Assembly: GCA_007570785.1 (NCBI GenBank)
Contig: ML660774.1
Span: forward strand, 9,943,742 to 10,007,741
Direction of reading: 5' to 3'
From: Antilocapra americana
Lineage: Eukaryota > Chordata > Mammalia > Artiodactyla > Antilocapridae
DNA length: 64,000 bases
Within the stretch, counting starts at the first letter, position 1, and each line of letters opens with the position of its first letter. Below, one piece after another: positions 45,216 to 56,419 of this stretch. The notes beneath the pieces are model-generated. The model did no database searches. It was not told the DNA's origin and saw only the letters and a program-made list of their open reading frames with translations. Both the position numbers and the translations under genes were made by a program.

Positions 45216-45490
45216 AACTGCTGCTGCTAAGTTGCTTCAGTCGTGTCCGACTCTGTGTGACCCCGTAGACAGCAGCCCACCAGGCTCCCTCATCCTTGGG
45301 ATTCTCCAGGCAAGAACACTCGAGTGGGTTGCCATTTCCTTCTCCAATGCATGAAAGTGAAAAGTGAAAGGGAAGTCACTCAGTCATGCCGGACTCTTTG
45401 AGACCCCATTGACTGCAGCCTACCAGGCTCCTCCATCCATGGGATCTTCCAAGCAAGAGGACTGGAGTGGGGTGCCGTTGTCTTCTCCGT
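45216..45490 (-). repeat. Bov-A2 SINE (headless dimer)
   Basis: Two Bov-A monomers in reverse orientation joined by the linker 'gcatgaaagtgaaaagtgaaaggg'. It starts 'ctgctgctgctaagttgc' and ends 'gtggggtgccgttgtcttctcc', typical of the ruminant Bov-A2 dimer. Confidence 0.95.
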
Positions 45491-46059
45491 GCCTCTATAG
45501 AGTTCTTACTAATTAGTAAAAAAGGCATGAAAGTGCTTTTCCCACATTATTCAAGGCAAAGCATTAACAAAATATTTGGAATTTGATAATTTAGCAAGTG
45601 ATCAGTTCTCTCTCATTATATTTTTAACTTTATTTTCATGTATTAATAGTGAGGTTGGGTAACTTTTCATATCGTCTGTTCTATTTGTACTTCACTTTCT
45701 GTCAGGCAATTTCTAATGTCCACAATGGGTTTTCAGTCCGATAGAATATCTCACCTGAGTTTTGTCCTTATATGGATATTGGGATTCCCTGCATGGGTGT
45801 TCTGGTTTATGTTCAGTGAATATAGTTATGTTCACAGACTAAATTGTTCATGTTGTTTAAAGTAATTCAAAGCCCATTACCACTCTTTACAGCAGTGATT
45901 CATTGAAAATCAAACAGTGCAGTTAACTTCCTAAATATTACTTCACTCAAATAATTGCATACAATTTTTGCTCTTGAAAGTCTTTTTAAAACTTAGGTTA
46001 TACCATAATTTATTTTCAATTAGTGATCCTCTAATCTTAACCCTTTGCAGAATAAACTA
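45491..46059. other. AT-rich DNA, nothing recognised
   Basis: No repeat or coding signal. Confidence 0.45.
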
Positions 46060-46980
46060 CTGTAATGTTGTGGAAGATAACCTGTGTCATCCTGAACTTT
46101 CTCAGTGGTTCACACCAGAAAACTGACAGTCTTCCTTAATCCCTCCTCATCACCCATCCCAACATGCCCTCTAAGTTACCTTGATTTCATTGATAACATG
46201 GAATATCCCAGATCCCCTTAAACTCCCTCCAACTTTGTACTACTCCACTGTTCACGGCGATGCCCTCTCTCTGTGACTAACTGGCTTCCCCACTGCCATT
46301 CCTGATTCTTAATTCATCCCCTACAGCTCAGTCAGGCTAGTCTTTTCAAAACATAAATTATTTTACATTAAAATGCTTTCTGTTGCACTTAGGATATGCT
46401 TATTAATTTTTGGCTTAAACTTTAAGGGTCCTATCTAACTTTGTAAATCTAAAGTGCCCCCTTTCCCTACTTTGCTCTCTGTACACTCTAATCATACTGG
46501 GATTTTTCCCCTCTCATGTATATAAAGCTCTTTATATTGAAAGATTTCCACTCATTCTGCCTTCAGTCTAGAATCCTCAACACCCCACTCTCTTTGTCAG
46601 GTCCTAGTATAGTATAGTATAGAATGGTAGAGTCAAGTCGAGTCGAGTATGGTGGTGGTTTAGTCACTAAATCGTGTCTGACTCTTGCTACCTCCATGGA
46701 CTATAGCCCTCCAGGCTCTTCCATCCCTGGGATTCTCCAGGCAAGAGTACTAAAGTGGGGTGCCAGTGCCTTCTCCAACTATAGTATAGTATAATGCTAT
46801 AATATACTCAGAAATAGTATAATTTCTTCTGAGAGGCATTCCCTGCCTCCCTTTCTCCCTATCTCTATTTGATGTTGAGCCCTATATTTTTCCTCCAAAG
46901 CACTTCCCACAACTAGTAATTATATATAGTGGGGGGATTGTTTGATGTCTTTCTCTCTCATGAATGGAAGAACCAAGTTT
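46060..46980 (+). repeat. L2 LINE 3' region, interrupted by a SINE
   Basis: The left part has 'cttttcaaaacataaatta' and 'tgcacttaggatatgcttat', as in L2. The right part after the SINE has 'tctgagaggcattccctgcctcc' and 'aaagcacttcccacaactag', the L2 3' portion. Orientation and order agree, so it is one element split at about 46605-46800. Confidence 0.78.
46651..46777 (-). repeat. Bov-A monomer fragment in an (AGTAT)n repeat
   Basis: Reverse 'tttagtcactaaatcgtgtctgactc' to 'ggggtgccagtgccttctcc'. AGTAT units lie on both sides (46605-46620 and about 46780-46792). They are either a simple-repeat target or an expanded duplication. Confidence 0.9.
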
Positions 46981-46984
46981 TCTT

Positions 46985-47042
46985 ACTGTTGCTGTTTGCA
47001 GTACAGCAACAGTTGTACTGTACAGGTGTACAGTACAGCTGT
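46985..47042. other. Two overlapping near-perfect palindromes
   Basis: Hairpin A: 'actgttgctgt' (46985-46995) pairs perfectly with 'acagcaacagt' (47003-47013) around a 7-nt loop. Hairpin B: 'acagttgtactgtaca' (47009-47024) pairs with 'tgtacagtacagctgt' (47027-47042) with one mismatch (a G-T wobble in RNA) and a 2-nt loop. They share 47009-47013, so both full stems cannot form on one strand at once. Confidence 0.9.
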
Positions 47043-47319
47043 TTACTCCAACCCAGGTAAAGAGGCACCACCATTTACACGAATAAGGTACATCAACAAA
47101 CAAATGACATGCTTTCTCTGTTCTCTTTATAATAGTAAAAACTATAGTGTTATAGCATATAAACAGTCAGTTTTTCCAAGTTGTTTTTCTATAATCCTGA
47201 AGCACAACATTTTGAAAAACCTTAATAACGAATCATTTAAGTGATTTCTTTTTGAATGAGAGTACATATTACTATATCTTAAAATGATTTCCAGCCTTAA
47301 ACGTAGGAAAGTTCTACCA

Positions 47320-47325
<6 letters not shown>

Positions 47326-47377
<52 letters not shown>
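47326..47377. repeat. (TA)n microsatellite
   Basis: About 25 uninterrupted TA units, likely polymorphic and cruciform-prone. Confidence 0.97.
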
Positions 47378-47379
<2 letters not shown>

Positions 47380-47889
47380 GATATTTGTCATTTATGTGAT
47401 TTGGCAGATGATGTCAATATCCTATCAACAAAACACTTTCTAATATTTTTTATCTAGAGTAATAGAGCACATCTATTCCTCATTAATCCCAAAAGAATAG
47501 TTGGATGGCCATCAAACAAGCCTTTTTTCCCTTTCTTTTCATTCTCTAAATAATGCAGATACATTTATCATTATAGTTTGGTGTAGTTAATTATCTTTCC
47601 ACTTTATGTTACTTAATTAATTTGGTTTCTTACTGACTATTCCCTTGTCTGAGTCCATAGATTAATTCATTTATTAACTAAGTCTACTGGTACCTCTAAA
47701 AGAGATATCCATCTCTGTGAAGATATGACATTTTACAGATGCTATGTCCTTGGGGGGTGGAAAAGAGAAGTATAAAAGAAGAAAACAGAAAGGAAAATAC
47801 TGATTTACATTCAATGGTCAGCAAATGACATATTCACAGCTCCCCCATCCCTACCTAAAGTACACTACGCTTTCAAAAAAGAAAAAAAG
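47378..47889. other. AT-rich DNA, nothing recognised
   Basis: No repeat or coding signal. Confidence 0.45.
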
Positions 47890-48531
47890 AAGTATTTTTA
47901 AGTAAGTGGTGCTGGGGAAATTGGGCAGCTATGGGTAATAGAATGAAATCAGAACACTTTCTAACACCATAGACAAAAATAAACTCAAAATGGATTAAAG
48001 ATCTAAATGTTAGACCAGAAACTATAAAACTCTTAGAGGAAAACATAGGCAGAACACTCTTTGACATAAATCACAGCAAGATCCTCTATGATCCACCTCC
48101 TAGAGTAATGGAAATAAAAGAAATAAATAAACAAATGGGACCTAATTAAACTTAAAAGCTCTTACACAGCAACAGAAACTACGTAAGATGAAAAGGCATC
48201 CCTCAGAATGGGAGAAAATAATAGCACATGAAACAACGGACAAAGGATTAATCTCTAAAATATACAAGCAACTCATGTAGCTGACTACCAGAAAAACAAA
48301 CAACCCAGTCAAAAAGGGGGCAGAAGACTTAAACAGATATTTCTCTAAAGAAGACATAAAGATGGATAATAAACACATGAAAAGATGCCAAGATCACTTA
48401 TCATTAGAGAAATGCAAAAAACTACAATGAAGTATCATCTCACACTGGACAGAATGGCCACCATCAAAAAGTCTACAAACAATAAATGCTAACGAGGGTG
48501 TAGAGAAAAGGGAACTGTCTTGCACTGTTGG

Positions 48532-48668
48532 CTGGGTTCGATCCCTGGGTTGGGAAGATTCCCCTGGAGAAGGAAAGGCTACCCACTCCAGTATTCTGGC
48601 CTGGAGAATTCCATGGGCTGTATAGGGTGTTGCAAAGAGTCGGACATGACTGAGTGACTTTCACTTCA
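48532..48668 (+). repeat. 5'-truncated Bov-tA SINE with TSD, inside L1
   Basis: It begins within the head at 'tgggttcgatccctggg' and ends 'ggacatgactgagtgactttcacttcac'. The duplication 'ttgcactgttgg' lies at about 48520-48531 and 48670-48681. Confidence 0.93.
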
Positions 48669-48760
48669 CTTTGCACTGTTGGTAGGATGCAAACTGATAC
48701 AGCCACTGGAGAACAGTATGGAGATTCTTTAAAAAACTAGAAATAAAACTACCGTGTGAC

Positions 48761-48862
48761 TCTAGTACTCTTACCTGGAGAATTCCATGGACAGAAGAAC
48801 CTGGTAGGCTACAGTCCATGGGATCGCAAAGAGTCGACATGACTGAGCAACTTCTCACACAC
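48761..48862 (+). repeat. SINE tail fragment inside L1
   Basis: 'tctagtactcttacctggagaattcc' to 'tcgacatgactgagcaac'. Only the tail half is present. A short 'tgac' repeat flanks it. The L1 text continues 'gcagcaatcccactactggg'. Confidence 0.9.
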
Positions 48863-49354
48863 TCATATGACGCAGCAATCCCACTACTGGGCATATACCC
48901 TCAGGAAAACAGAACTTAAATAGACGCATGACCACAGCATGCATTGCGGCACTATTTACAATAACTAGAACATGGAAGCAACCGAGATGTTCATCAGCGT
49001 GAAAGGATAAAGGAGCTGGGGTACATATATGCAGTGGAATACCACTCAGCCACAAATAGGAACACATTTGAGTCAGTTCCAGTGAGGTGGATGAACCTAG
49101 AACTTATTATGCAGAGTGAAGTCAGTCAGAAAGACAGACAAGTATCATATATTAATGCATATATAGGGAATCTAGAAAGATGGTACGGATGATCCTTCTT
49201 GCAGGACAGCAAAGGAGACAGACATAAAGAATAGAGTTTTGGTCACAGTGGGGGGTGGGTGAGAGGGTAGAGAGAACACTGCTGAAACATATTCACTACC
49301 ATATGTAAAACAATAGCCAGCGGAAATTTGCTGCCTGATTTAGCGAACCGAGGG

Positions 49355-49545
49355 CTTCCTTCCCTTGTGGCTCAGCTGGTAGAGTCTGCCTGCAGTGCAG
49401 GAGACCTGGGTTCGATCTTTGGGCTAGGAAGATCCCCAGGAGAAGGGAACGGCTACCCACTCCAGGATTCTGGCCTAGAAAAGTCCACAGACTGTATTCC
49501 ATGGGGTCGCAGAGAGTCTTACATAACTGAGTAGCTTTCACTTTC
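49355..49545 (+). repeat. Bov-tA SINE inside the L1 3' UTR
   Basis: 'gggcttccttcccttgtggctcag' to 'cttacataactgagtagctttcac'. The L1 3' UTR resumes with 'agggaactgaaaactggggctctg'. 'agcgaacc' and 'agggaact' may be the eroded duplication. Confidence 0.93.
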
Positions 49546-49726
49546 AGGGAACTGAAAACTGGGGCTCTGAGACAACCTAGAGGGGTGGGATGGGAAGGGA
49601 GGTTTAAGAGGGAGGGGACATGTGTATGCTTGTGGCTGATTCATGCTAATGTATGGCAGAAACATCAAAATACTGTAAAGCAATTATCCTCCAATTAAAA
49701 GTAAAATAAAATATTTAAAAAGTATT

Positions 49727-50414
49727 CCAATAAAGTAATAAACTGAGAACAGGTACACAATCATTGGTCTTACTCTTATCCAATGAAGCAATTTCTGTGA
49801 AATGAATGATTCAAGTGTTGTTAAAAATTGCTTTTGCAGATGTTATTCTTACAAATGAGTCTTTAAAGACACTCATATTTTAGGAGATGTAGCAATATTT
49901 TCTTAATTGTAAACTGCAGAATGATATGGAAGTTGATATTTCAGTATTCTTTCTATATGCATTAAGATTAATGAATGCTTAGGTATAGTGTTTCAGTCTA
50001 ATTTTCATTTGTTTCTATAGCCACAATCAATATTTACCTCTTCATGAATTTGTCTAGAACTTGATATCTAAAAAATTCTGCAACTTCAGTATTAATATAT
50101 AATAGCAAACTTCTTAGATTATTGCCCCTAACTTTTACTTTATAAATGCTCAAAATTGTCTTCCAAAAGTTTTTGTTAACTTTCTCTATTCTCTTTTCAA
50201 TAGCTAGTTTTACAGAATAAAGCATTGCTTTGGTACTAAGAATATGTAAGTGCTAGATTTTACTGAAATGGATAAAAATTAGCAACAATTTATTTATATG
50301 TGAAATGTAAGGATTAAGAAAAAATACACATGAAAGTTAAAATGTATATGCAGTTTTAAATTATTGTACTGTTCAAATGACAACATGACTTTATTTGTAA
50401 TAAGGAGTGACTAT
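49727..50414. other. AT-rich DNA, nothing recognised
   Basis: No repeat or coding signal. Confidence 0.45.
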
Positions 50415-50424
50415 AATAAAATGC

Positions 50425-50698
50425 CTCTGCTGCTGCTGCTAAGTCACTTCAGTCGTGTCGGACTGTGCAACCCCATAGACGGCAGCCCCCCAGGCTCCCC
50501 CGTCCCTGGGATTCTCCAGGCAAGAACACTGGAGTGGGTTGCCATTTCCTTCTCCATTGCATGAAACGCAAAAGTGAAAGTGAAGTCGCTCAGTTGTGGC
50601 TGACTCTTAGCGACCCCATGGACTGCAGCCCACCAGGCTCCTCCATCCATGGGATTTTCCAGGCAAGAGTGCTGGAGTGGGGTGCCATTGCCTTCTCC
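50425..50698 (-). repeat. Bov-A2 SINE with 10-bp TSD
   Basis: A complete reverse-oriented dimer with a (CTG)n-like start 'ctctgctgctgctgct' and the linker 'gcatgaaacgcaaaagtgaaagtg'. Perfect 'aataaaatgc' duplications lie at 50415-50424 and 50699-50708. Low divergence suggests relative youth. Confidence 0.97.
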
Positions 50699-50708
50699 AA
50701 TAAAATGC

Positions 50709-51411
50709 TAGTTAAATATAATTTCACTGGTTTGTCTTTATAAAGTAATATTTTTTTATGAGGAAAGGGATTCCTTTAGACTTAAAAAGAAAGATGTGTT
50801 GTTATCTTTAAAAACATTACATTGAAAATGTTGTAAACATAAGGAAAACCACACTGGAGTTCTGTTGCTTTTGAAAAATTTCCTTTTTAGTTCTGAGGGA
50901 TGATGGTATCACATTGGTGCCTTATTAATATTAGCATAAATAAGTACTAGCTTTAAAAAATTACTCGTTCACACTACAGTTCAGATAAAGTCTTATTTTC
51001 ATTTTTAGATAGTATTTTAGCTCACAGAATCATATTGAAAATTAATTCAGGCAATGTTAATAGTCTGCAAGATCCCAAGGACACATTTACATGCTAACAA
51101 TTATAACCATTAATTTTAAATGTATTTTCACCTGAAAAATTTAACTTATGTAAAGCTATTAACTTAAACATACACAAGAAAACCTGAAGTTAAATATAAA
51201 AATATACAAAAAGTAATGACCCATCACAAAGTTTTGGAATAGACACATTATTTTTAACCATATCAGAGGTTATATCATATTTAAAACTATGTCTGTTTAT
51301 ATAATGTATATCATCTATAGCTATCCAATGTATAATTTTCAACTAATTATTAAGCTCTCCATGTCACAGATTTCTCACTATTAAATGATTCTCATATGTA
51401 CTTTTGTGTGG
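50709..51411. other. AT-rich DNA, nothing recognised
   Basis: No repeat or coding signal. Confidence 0.45.
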
Positions 51412-51673
51412 AATTAAAACTGAAGCTCCAATTCTTTGGCCACCTGATGCAAAGAGCCAACTCATCGGAAAATACCTTGATGCTGGGAAAGAGTGAAGGC
51501 AGGAGGAGAAGAGGGTAGCAGAGGATGAGGTGGTTGGATGGCATCACGGACTCAACGGCTATGAGTTTGAGCAAGCTCAGGGAGATGGTGAAGGATAGGG
51601 AAGCCTGGTGTGCTGCAGTCCATGGGGGTCTTAACGACTTGGACATGACTTAGGAACTGAACAACAACAATAA
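51412..51673 (+). mobile_element. BovB 3' end
   Basis: 'aaactgaagctccaattctttggccacctgatg' to 'ggacatgacttaggaactgaac', ending with an (AAC)n-type tail typical of this family. Confidence 0.95.
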
Positions 51674-52335
51674 TTTAGGTATGGCAGCTCAAAGATCTGG
51701 AGTGGTGCCAAGTATTTAGTAAGCTCTCACTAAAGATTTGCTATTATAGTTATTAGATGGTCAAAGAGTTCTCAGATAAATATTGAGAGCAGAGTTTCTA
51801 AAATCAGCCTTATAATTCGGTATCAACATTTTAGCCTTCCTCAAACTGTGCTTCACATGTGCACAAGAAACACGATTTTCTTCACCCCATCCAAAGACTT
51901 TCAATAATAAAGGAAACAGCATGGATTATGACACAGGAAAATGCCAGACAACCTTGTGAGCAAACGTGCTTGGTTGCTTTTTCTCAGGTGTACCCAATGG
52001 AGGAGAATCTGACAGTGTGAAAGACATTTCACGCCTTGTAAACATCTAAAGTGGATTTTACAAGGAAGCTTGTGTGTTAAATCAAAGACAGTCATTTGAA
52101 TCAGTAATCACTCAGCGAGCCATTCTAAACTGAAAAATGATTTTTGTGGAAGGCCCTGGTCTGACTAATGTGAGAATGAAATAGTCTATGTTTTAAAAAA
52201 CGTGTTAACATCATAGAATGAGGAGTGAATCCTTATGTAACTGTTGCCAATTTTGACAGTAATATCCATCTAGATATGCCACATTATGGAAATCATTTAT
52301 GAGCTATGGAATAAGAGCTTGAGTGTCTTTCCCCT
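51674..52335. other. Single-copy-like DNA, nothing recognised
   Basis: No repeat or coding frame of note. Confidence 0.45.
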
Positions 52336-54343
52336 GAAACTTTAAAAAAAAAAAAAGCTTTACTGAGATGCAGTTTTCAGGTACAGAATTTACCTGAGTA
52401 TACAATTCACCCAGTTTTAAAGAATTGTGCAACTATTACCATAATCTGAGTTTAGAATATCTTCATCATCCCCAAATGAAATCTTTTATCCATTAGCAGT
52501 TGTTTTGTAAAACTTGCTGTGCATCTCCTGGGACAATCATGTCATTTTTGTCCTTTATCCGATTAGCATGTTGCATTACACTGATACATATGTAGACTTG
52601 AACCAATGTCCCATGACTGGTATAGTCCTATGTGGCCATTATAATCCTTTTTATGTGTTATTACTCAGATTGCTAGTATTTTGTTGAGTTTTATGTCTAT
52701 ACTGATAATAATATATTTTTCTATAGTTCTATTTTCTTGTGATGTCTTTATCTAATTATCATTTTAGGGTGATGCTGGTCTTTTAATAAGTTGGAAGTGT
52801 TCCCTCGTCTACATTTTGGTAGGGTTTGTGAATAATTCATATTCATTTTTAAGTGTTTGGTAGAATTCACCACTGAGGCCATCTGTTCTTGCATTTATTT
52901 TTCTGGCAAATTCCTAAATTATGACTTCAATCAGTTTATTTCTTTGTAGGTCTGTTCAGGTTGTCTGTTTATTTATTTTTTTTTCTTGACTCAGTTTCAG
53001 TAGGTTTCATTTTCCCAGTAGTTTGTTTATTCATGTATGTTGTCTATTTTGTTGATATACACTTGTTCATTATACACCTGTATGATCCTTCTTATTTCCA
53101 TAAAGTTAATTGCAATGTTTCCTTTCTCATTCCAGAATTTAGTAATTTGAGTCTTCTCTCTTATTTTCTTAATCAGTCTACTCCAAATTTTGTCAACATT
53201 TTGTATCACTTCAAAGACCCAACTTTTGATTTTGTTGTTTTTTTTCTGTGCCTTTCTCCTATTTGTTTCCTCTCAAATACTTATTATTTCCATTCTCTTG
53301 CTTGTTTTGTGTTTAGTTTTTTTTTGTTTGTTTTTTAAAAGTTTAGTTTCTTACAGTAGGAGAGTAGATTATTGATTAGAGGTCTTTCTTGTTTTTAGTA
53401 TAGGTGTTAACAACTGTTACTTTCCCTGTAAGCATTGATTTTTGCTGCATGCTGTAAGTTTTGAGTGCTTCCCTGGTAGGTCACTTGGTAAAGAATCCGT
53501 CTGCAATGCAGGAGATCCTGGTTTGATTCCTGGGTCAGGAAGATCCCCTGGGGAAGGGATAGGCTACCTTCTCCAGTATTCTTGGGCTTCCCTGGTAGCT
53601 CAGTTGGTAAAGAATCTACGTACAATGCAGGAGGCCTGAGTTCGATTTCTGGATTGGGAAAATCCTCTGGAGGAGGGCATAGCAACCCACTCCAGTATTC
53701 TTGCCTGGAGAATCCCTATGGACAGAGGAGCCTGGCATGCTGCAGTCCATGGGGTCAGAAACAGCTGGACATGATTGAGCAACAAATCACAGCACAGCAC
53801 ATCAGTCTTGGAATGTATGTTTGCATTTTTAGTCATTTCAAAGCATTTCATAATTTCTCTGTGATTTGTTCTTTGATCAATTTCCATTGGTTACTTACAA
53901 TTATCTTATTTAATTTCCAAATATTTGTAGGTTTCCTAAATATCCTTCTATTTTATTTCTAATTAAATCATATTATGGTTGAAAAAACAAACTTTGTAGG
54001 ATTTTAATTTTTAAAATGTACTGAGACTTTATGGCTTGACATATGTTCTCTCCTGAATGTTTTCTAGATACTTCAGAAAAGTGTATGTCTTGCTGTTCTG
54101 AGGGTGGAGTCGTCTATAGGTCTACTTGGTTTATATTATTTTTATTTTTAAGACTTCATTTCCCATTGAAGTTCTGTCTAGCTGTTCTATCCTTTGTCAA
54201 AAACGCAGTACTGAAACCTCTATTATTGTTGAATATCAAATAAATCACTGTTTTTTTTTTTCTGGCATACCAGTAATTTACCATTAACCATTATTTTTAT
54301 ATTTTGCATCTTGTTTTCTATTTTCTCCTTCTGCCAAAATGAA
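52336..54343 (-). mobile_element. Old L1, reverse orientation, with a nested SINE
   Basis: The left end is the reversed A-tail region and 3' UTR ('agctttactgagatgcag', 'acaattcacccagttttaaag'). From about 52520 to 54340 it reads as antisense L1 ORF2, for example 'gcttagattattgatt'-type text near 53350 and 'ttgctgcatgctgtaagttttg' near 53440. It resumes after the SINE with 'ggaatgtatgtttgcattttt'. The plus frame 52961-53338 is the AT-rich antisense of ORF2, not a gene. Confidence 0.85.
53465..53800 (+). repeat. Double-headed Bov-tA SINE
   Basis: A head unit (about 53465-53583, ending 'ctccagtattcttg') is followed at once by a full Bov-tA (about 53584-53800). It has the same junction and order as 75-379. 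It is inserted in the minus-strand L1. Confidence 0.92.
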
Positions 54344-54507
54344 GCCGCTCAGTTGTGTCTGACTCTTTGCAACCCCATGGACTGTCCATGGAATTCTCCA
54401 GGCCAGAATACAGGAATGGGTAGCCTTTCCCATCTCCAGGGGAATCTTCCCAATCCAGGGATTGAACCCAGTTCTCTTGCATTGTGGGCGGATTCTTTAC
54501 CAGCTGG
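54344..54507 (-). repeat. Bov-tA SINE, left half of an inverted pair
   Basis: Reverse copy from 'gccgctcagttgtgtctgactc' to 'gattctttaccagctgg'. The 'gcagccc..caggctcctctg' block is deleted. Confidence 0.92.
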
Positions 54508-54632
54508 CTGAATTCAATCCCTGGTTGGAAAGATTCCCTGGAGAAGGGAGAGTCGACTCACTCCAATATTCTGGCCTGGAGAACTCCATGGACAAAGAGT
54601 CACGCACAACTGAGTGAGTTTCTCATTCTGTC
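54508..54632 (+). repeat. 5'-truncated Bov-tA SINE, right half of an inverted pair
   Basis: Starts at 'attcaatccctggttgg' and ends 'gtcacgcacaactgagtgag'. No bases separate it from the minus-strand SINE, so the two can pair as a long hairpin. Confidence 0.9.
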
Positions 54633-55111
54633 AGCCTTGGTAATTCTTTCACACCTTTACTATAATTTTAGCAAAAATTTCTTTAAGAATTCAAAAGGTA
54701 ATGTGCAAGATCAATCTAATTATCTTTACCACAGATTCTTCATCTGAGTAGTCACTCATTCAGAGTATATTTACTACCACGTGTTGAGCTGGGGGTACAA
54801 TGATGAATATGGCATACTACTGTCATTAGAGTCTAGGAGAAATACATTTATGGAACTAAGAGCTAAATATTTAGTATAGCTATTATTATTACTATCAGTA
54901 ATTATTAGTATCAGGGGTAATAAAATCATCTGTGAGCTACGGTTGGTTCAGTGTGCTTTCATACCTTGGCCAGATAATATAGTGGATAACATCATACTCT
55001 CACTAATGAAAATGAAACTGTGGTAAAGTTACTTATATCCTCTTTTCCTCAAGTTTCAATCAATAGTATTGCTTATATTATATGGTTATTATAAAGATTA
55101 CATGAGACACA
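54633..55111. other. AT-rich DNA, nothing recognised
   Basis: No repeat or coding signal. Confidence 0.45.
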
Positions 55112-55272
55112 AGAGGTTGACCCCTGGGTTGGTAAGATCCCCTGGAAAAGGAAATGGCAACCCACTCCAGTATTCTTGCCTGAAGAGTCCCATGCACAGA
55201 GGAGCCTGGCGGGCCACAGCCCATGGGGTCACAAAGCAGAGGAAACAACAGAGCAACTGAGCACATACACAG
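55112..55272 (+). repeat. 5'-truncated Bov-tA SINE
   Basis: Begins at 'ttgacccctgggttggtaag' and ends 'aacagagcaactgagcaca'. Part of the head is missing. Confidence 0.9.
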
Positions 55273-56419
55273 AGCTATGCGAAGACTGCTCAAAATTAGA
55301 AACAAAAAGCACATAATACCTGTTCACCAAAAGGAAACAAAGCAAATAAACAACAAAACCCCCATAGTTTCTTTACTGCTATTGTTTGGTAAGCCTTAAA
55401 ATGGTAAACCTGTTTGGAAAGCCCTTACACAGTATCATGTAGGGTGACAGAGCCGCGGCTATTTCCTAGATGGAGGCAATGCTTTTCAGGGCTAACCTCA
55501 ATAGTTCAGTTGATCCTGTGCTTTAAAAGACTATTAAAAATTCAATTTTCCTTACTCATTCTATTCATTGGGTACTTACTTACATATGTTCAGTATTTTG
55601 CTTATATGCTAAGATAGGTATGATTTTCATTTTGCTAAATGAGAAACTGAGGCCTAGAGAGGTTATTCTGCTAAATCAATTATCACAAATAGCAGAAAGA
55701 ATATGCACTGTTGACAATGAGAGAATCAACCAAAGATGCTCTCCCAATAAAAACCTGCATATTCTCTCATAATGATATTTTACTTTGTCTGAAGGAAGTA
55801 TTCTTTATTATTTAGGCACCTATTGGTAAAGATAACAACAACCAAAAATCATAAACATTGAGGGAAGGCTAATATTGTGTGAAAAGGCACTTAATTCAAT
55901 AAAAATCCAAAGCAAAACTTGTTAGAAAAAGATAAATGAAACTATAATTAGAATTTTTTTCTAAGATTACAGTGAATATTTTTAGAAATATTGGATGGCT
56001 GTATAAAAGATCAGAAATTTCTTGGATAATAAACTCTATTTATAAAATTAAAGCAAAAATTAACAAGGCAGAAGAGGATATTGAACTGAATTGAAAATCA
56101 AATTAATAAGCTATGAAATTGAGCTGAAGTCCGCTCTCAGAATGCAGTAATAATGATAATTAGAAGAGAAAGATTAAGAAACAGAGGAATTGTATTTAAC
56201 TTGATAAAAGTTATTATTCAGAATTCCACAAACTATCATATTGTATAAACTTCTCCATTAAATTAAGGAACAATCAAAAATCTATTAGCACTATATCACT
56301 GAACTATACATTTAAGATGATGCCACAAGATGAAAAAAAGTAGAGGAGGAGGCAAATTACCTAGAGATTTTAAGGTAATTAACTGAAAAACTTGTAGGAC
56401 TTCAGTTTAGAAAAGTTGT
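55273..56419. other. AT-rich DNA with a MIR core
   Basis: A reverse MIR core lies at about 55595-55700 ('aaatgagaaactgaggcctagagagg'). The rest is unassigned, with no coding frame. Confidence 0.55.

Larger units (their letters stand above)
47897..49719 (+). mobile_element. 5'-truncated L1 carrying three nested SINEs
   Basis: It starts at 'taagtaagtggtgctgggg' in the ORF2 C-terminal half and ends at the 3' UTR 'gtaaagcaattatcctccaattaaaa'. 'aagtatt' at 47890-47896 and 49720-49726 may be its duplication. SINE pieces split it at 48532-48668, 48761-48862 and 49355-49545, and its text resumes cleanly after each. Without them it is about 1.4 kb. Frames are broken. Confidence 0.94.

Noticed and set aside
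52961..53338. 125-codon hydrophobic ORF resembling a membrane protein
   Set aside because: It is the T-rich antisense of L1 ORF2. Antisense of A-rich L1 gives Phe/Leu/Val-rich peptides that mimic membrane segments.
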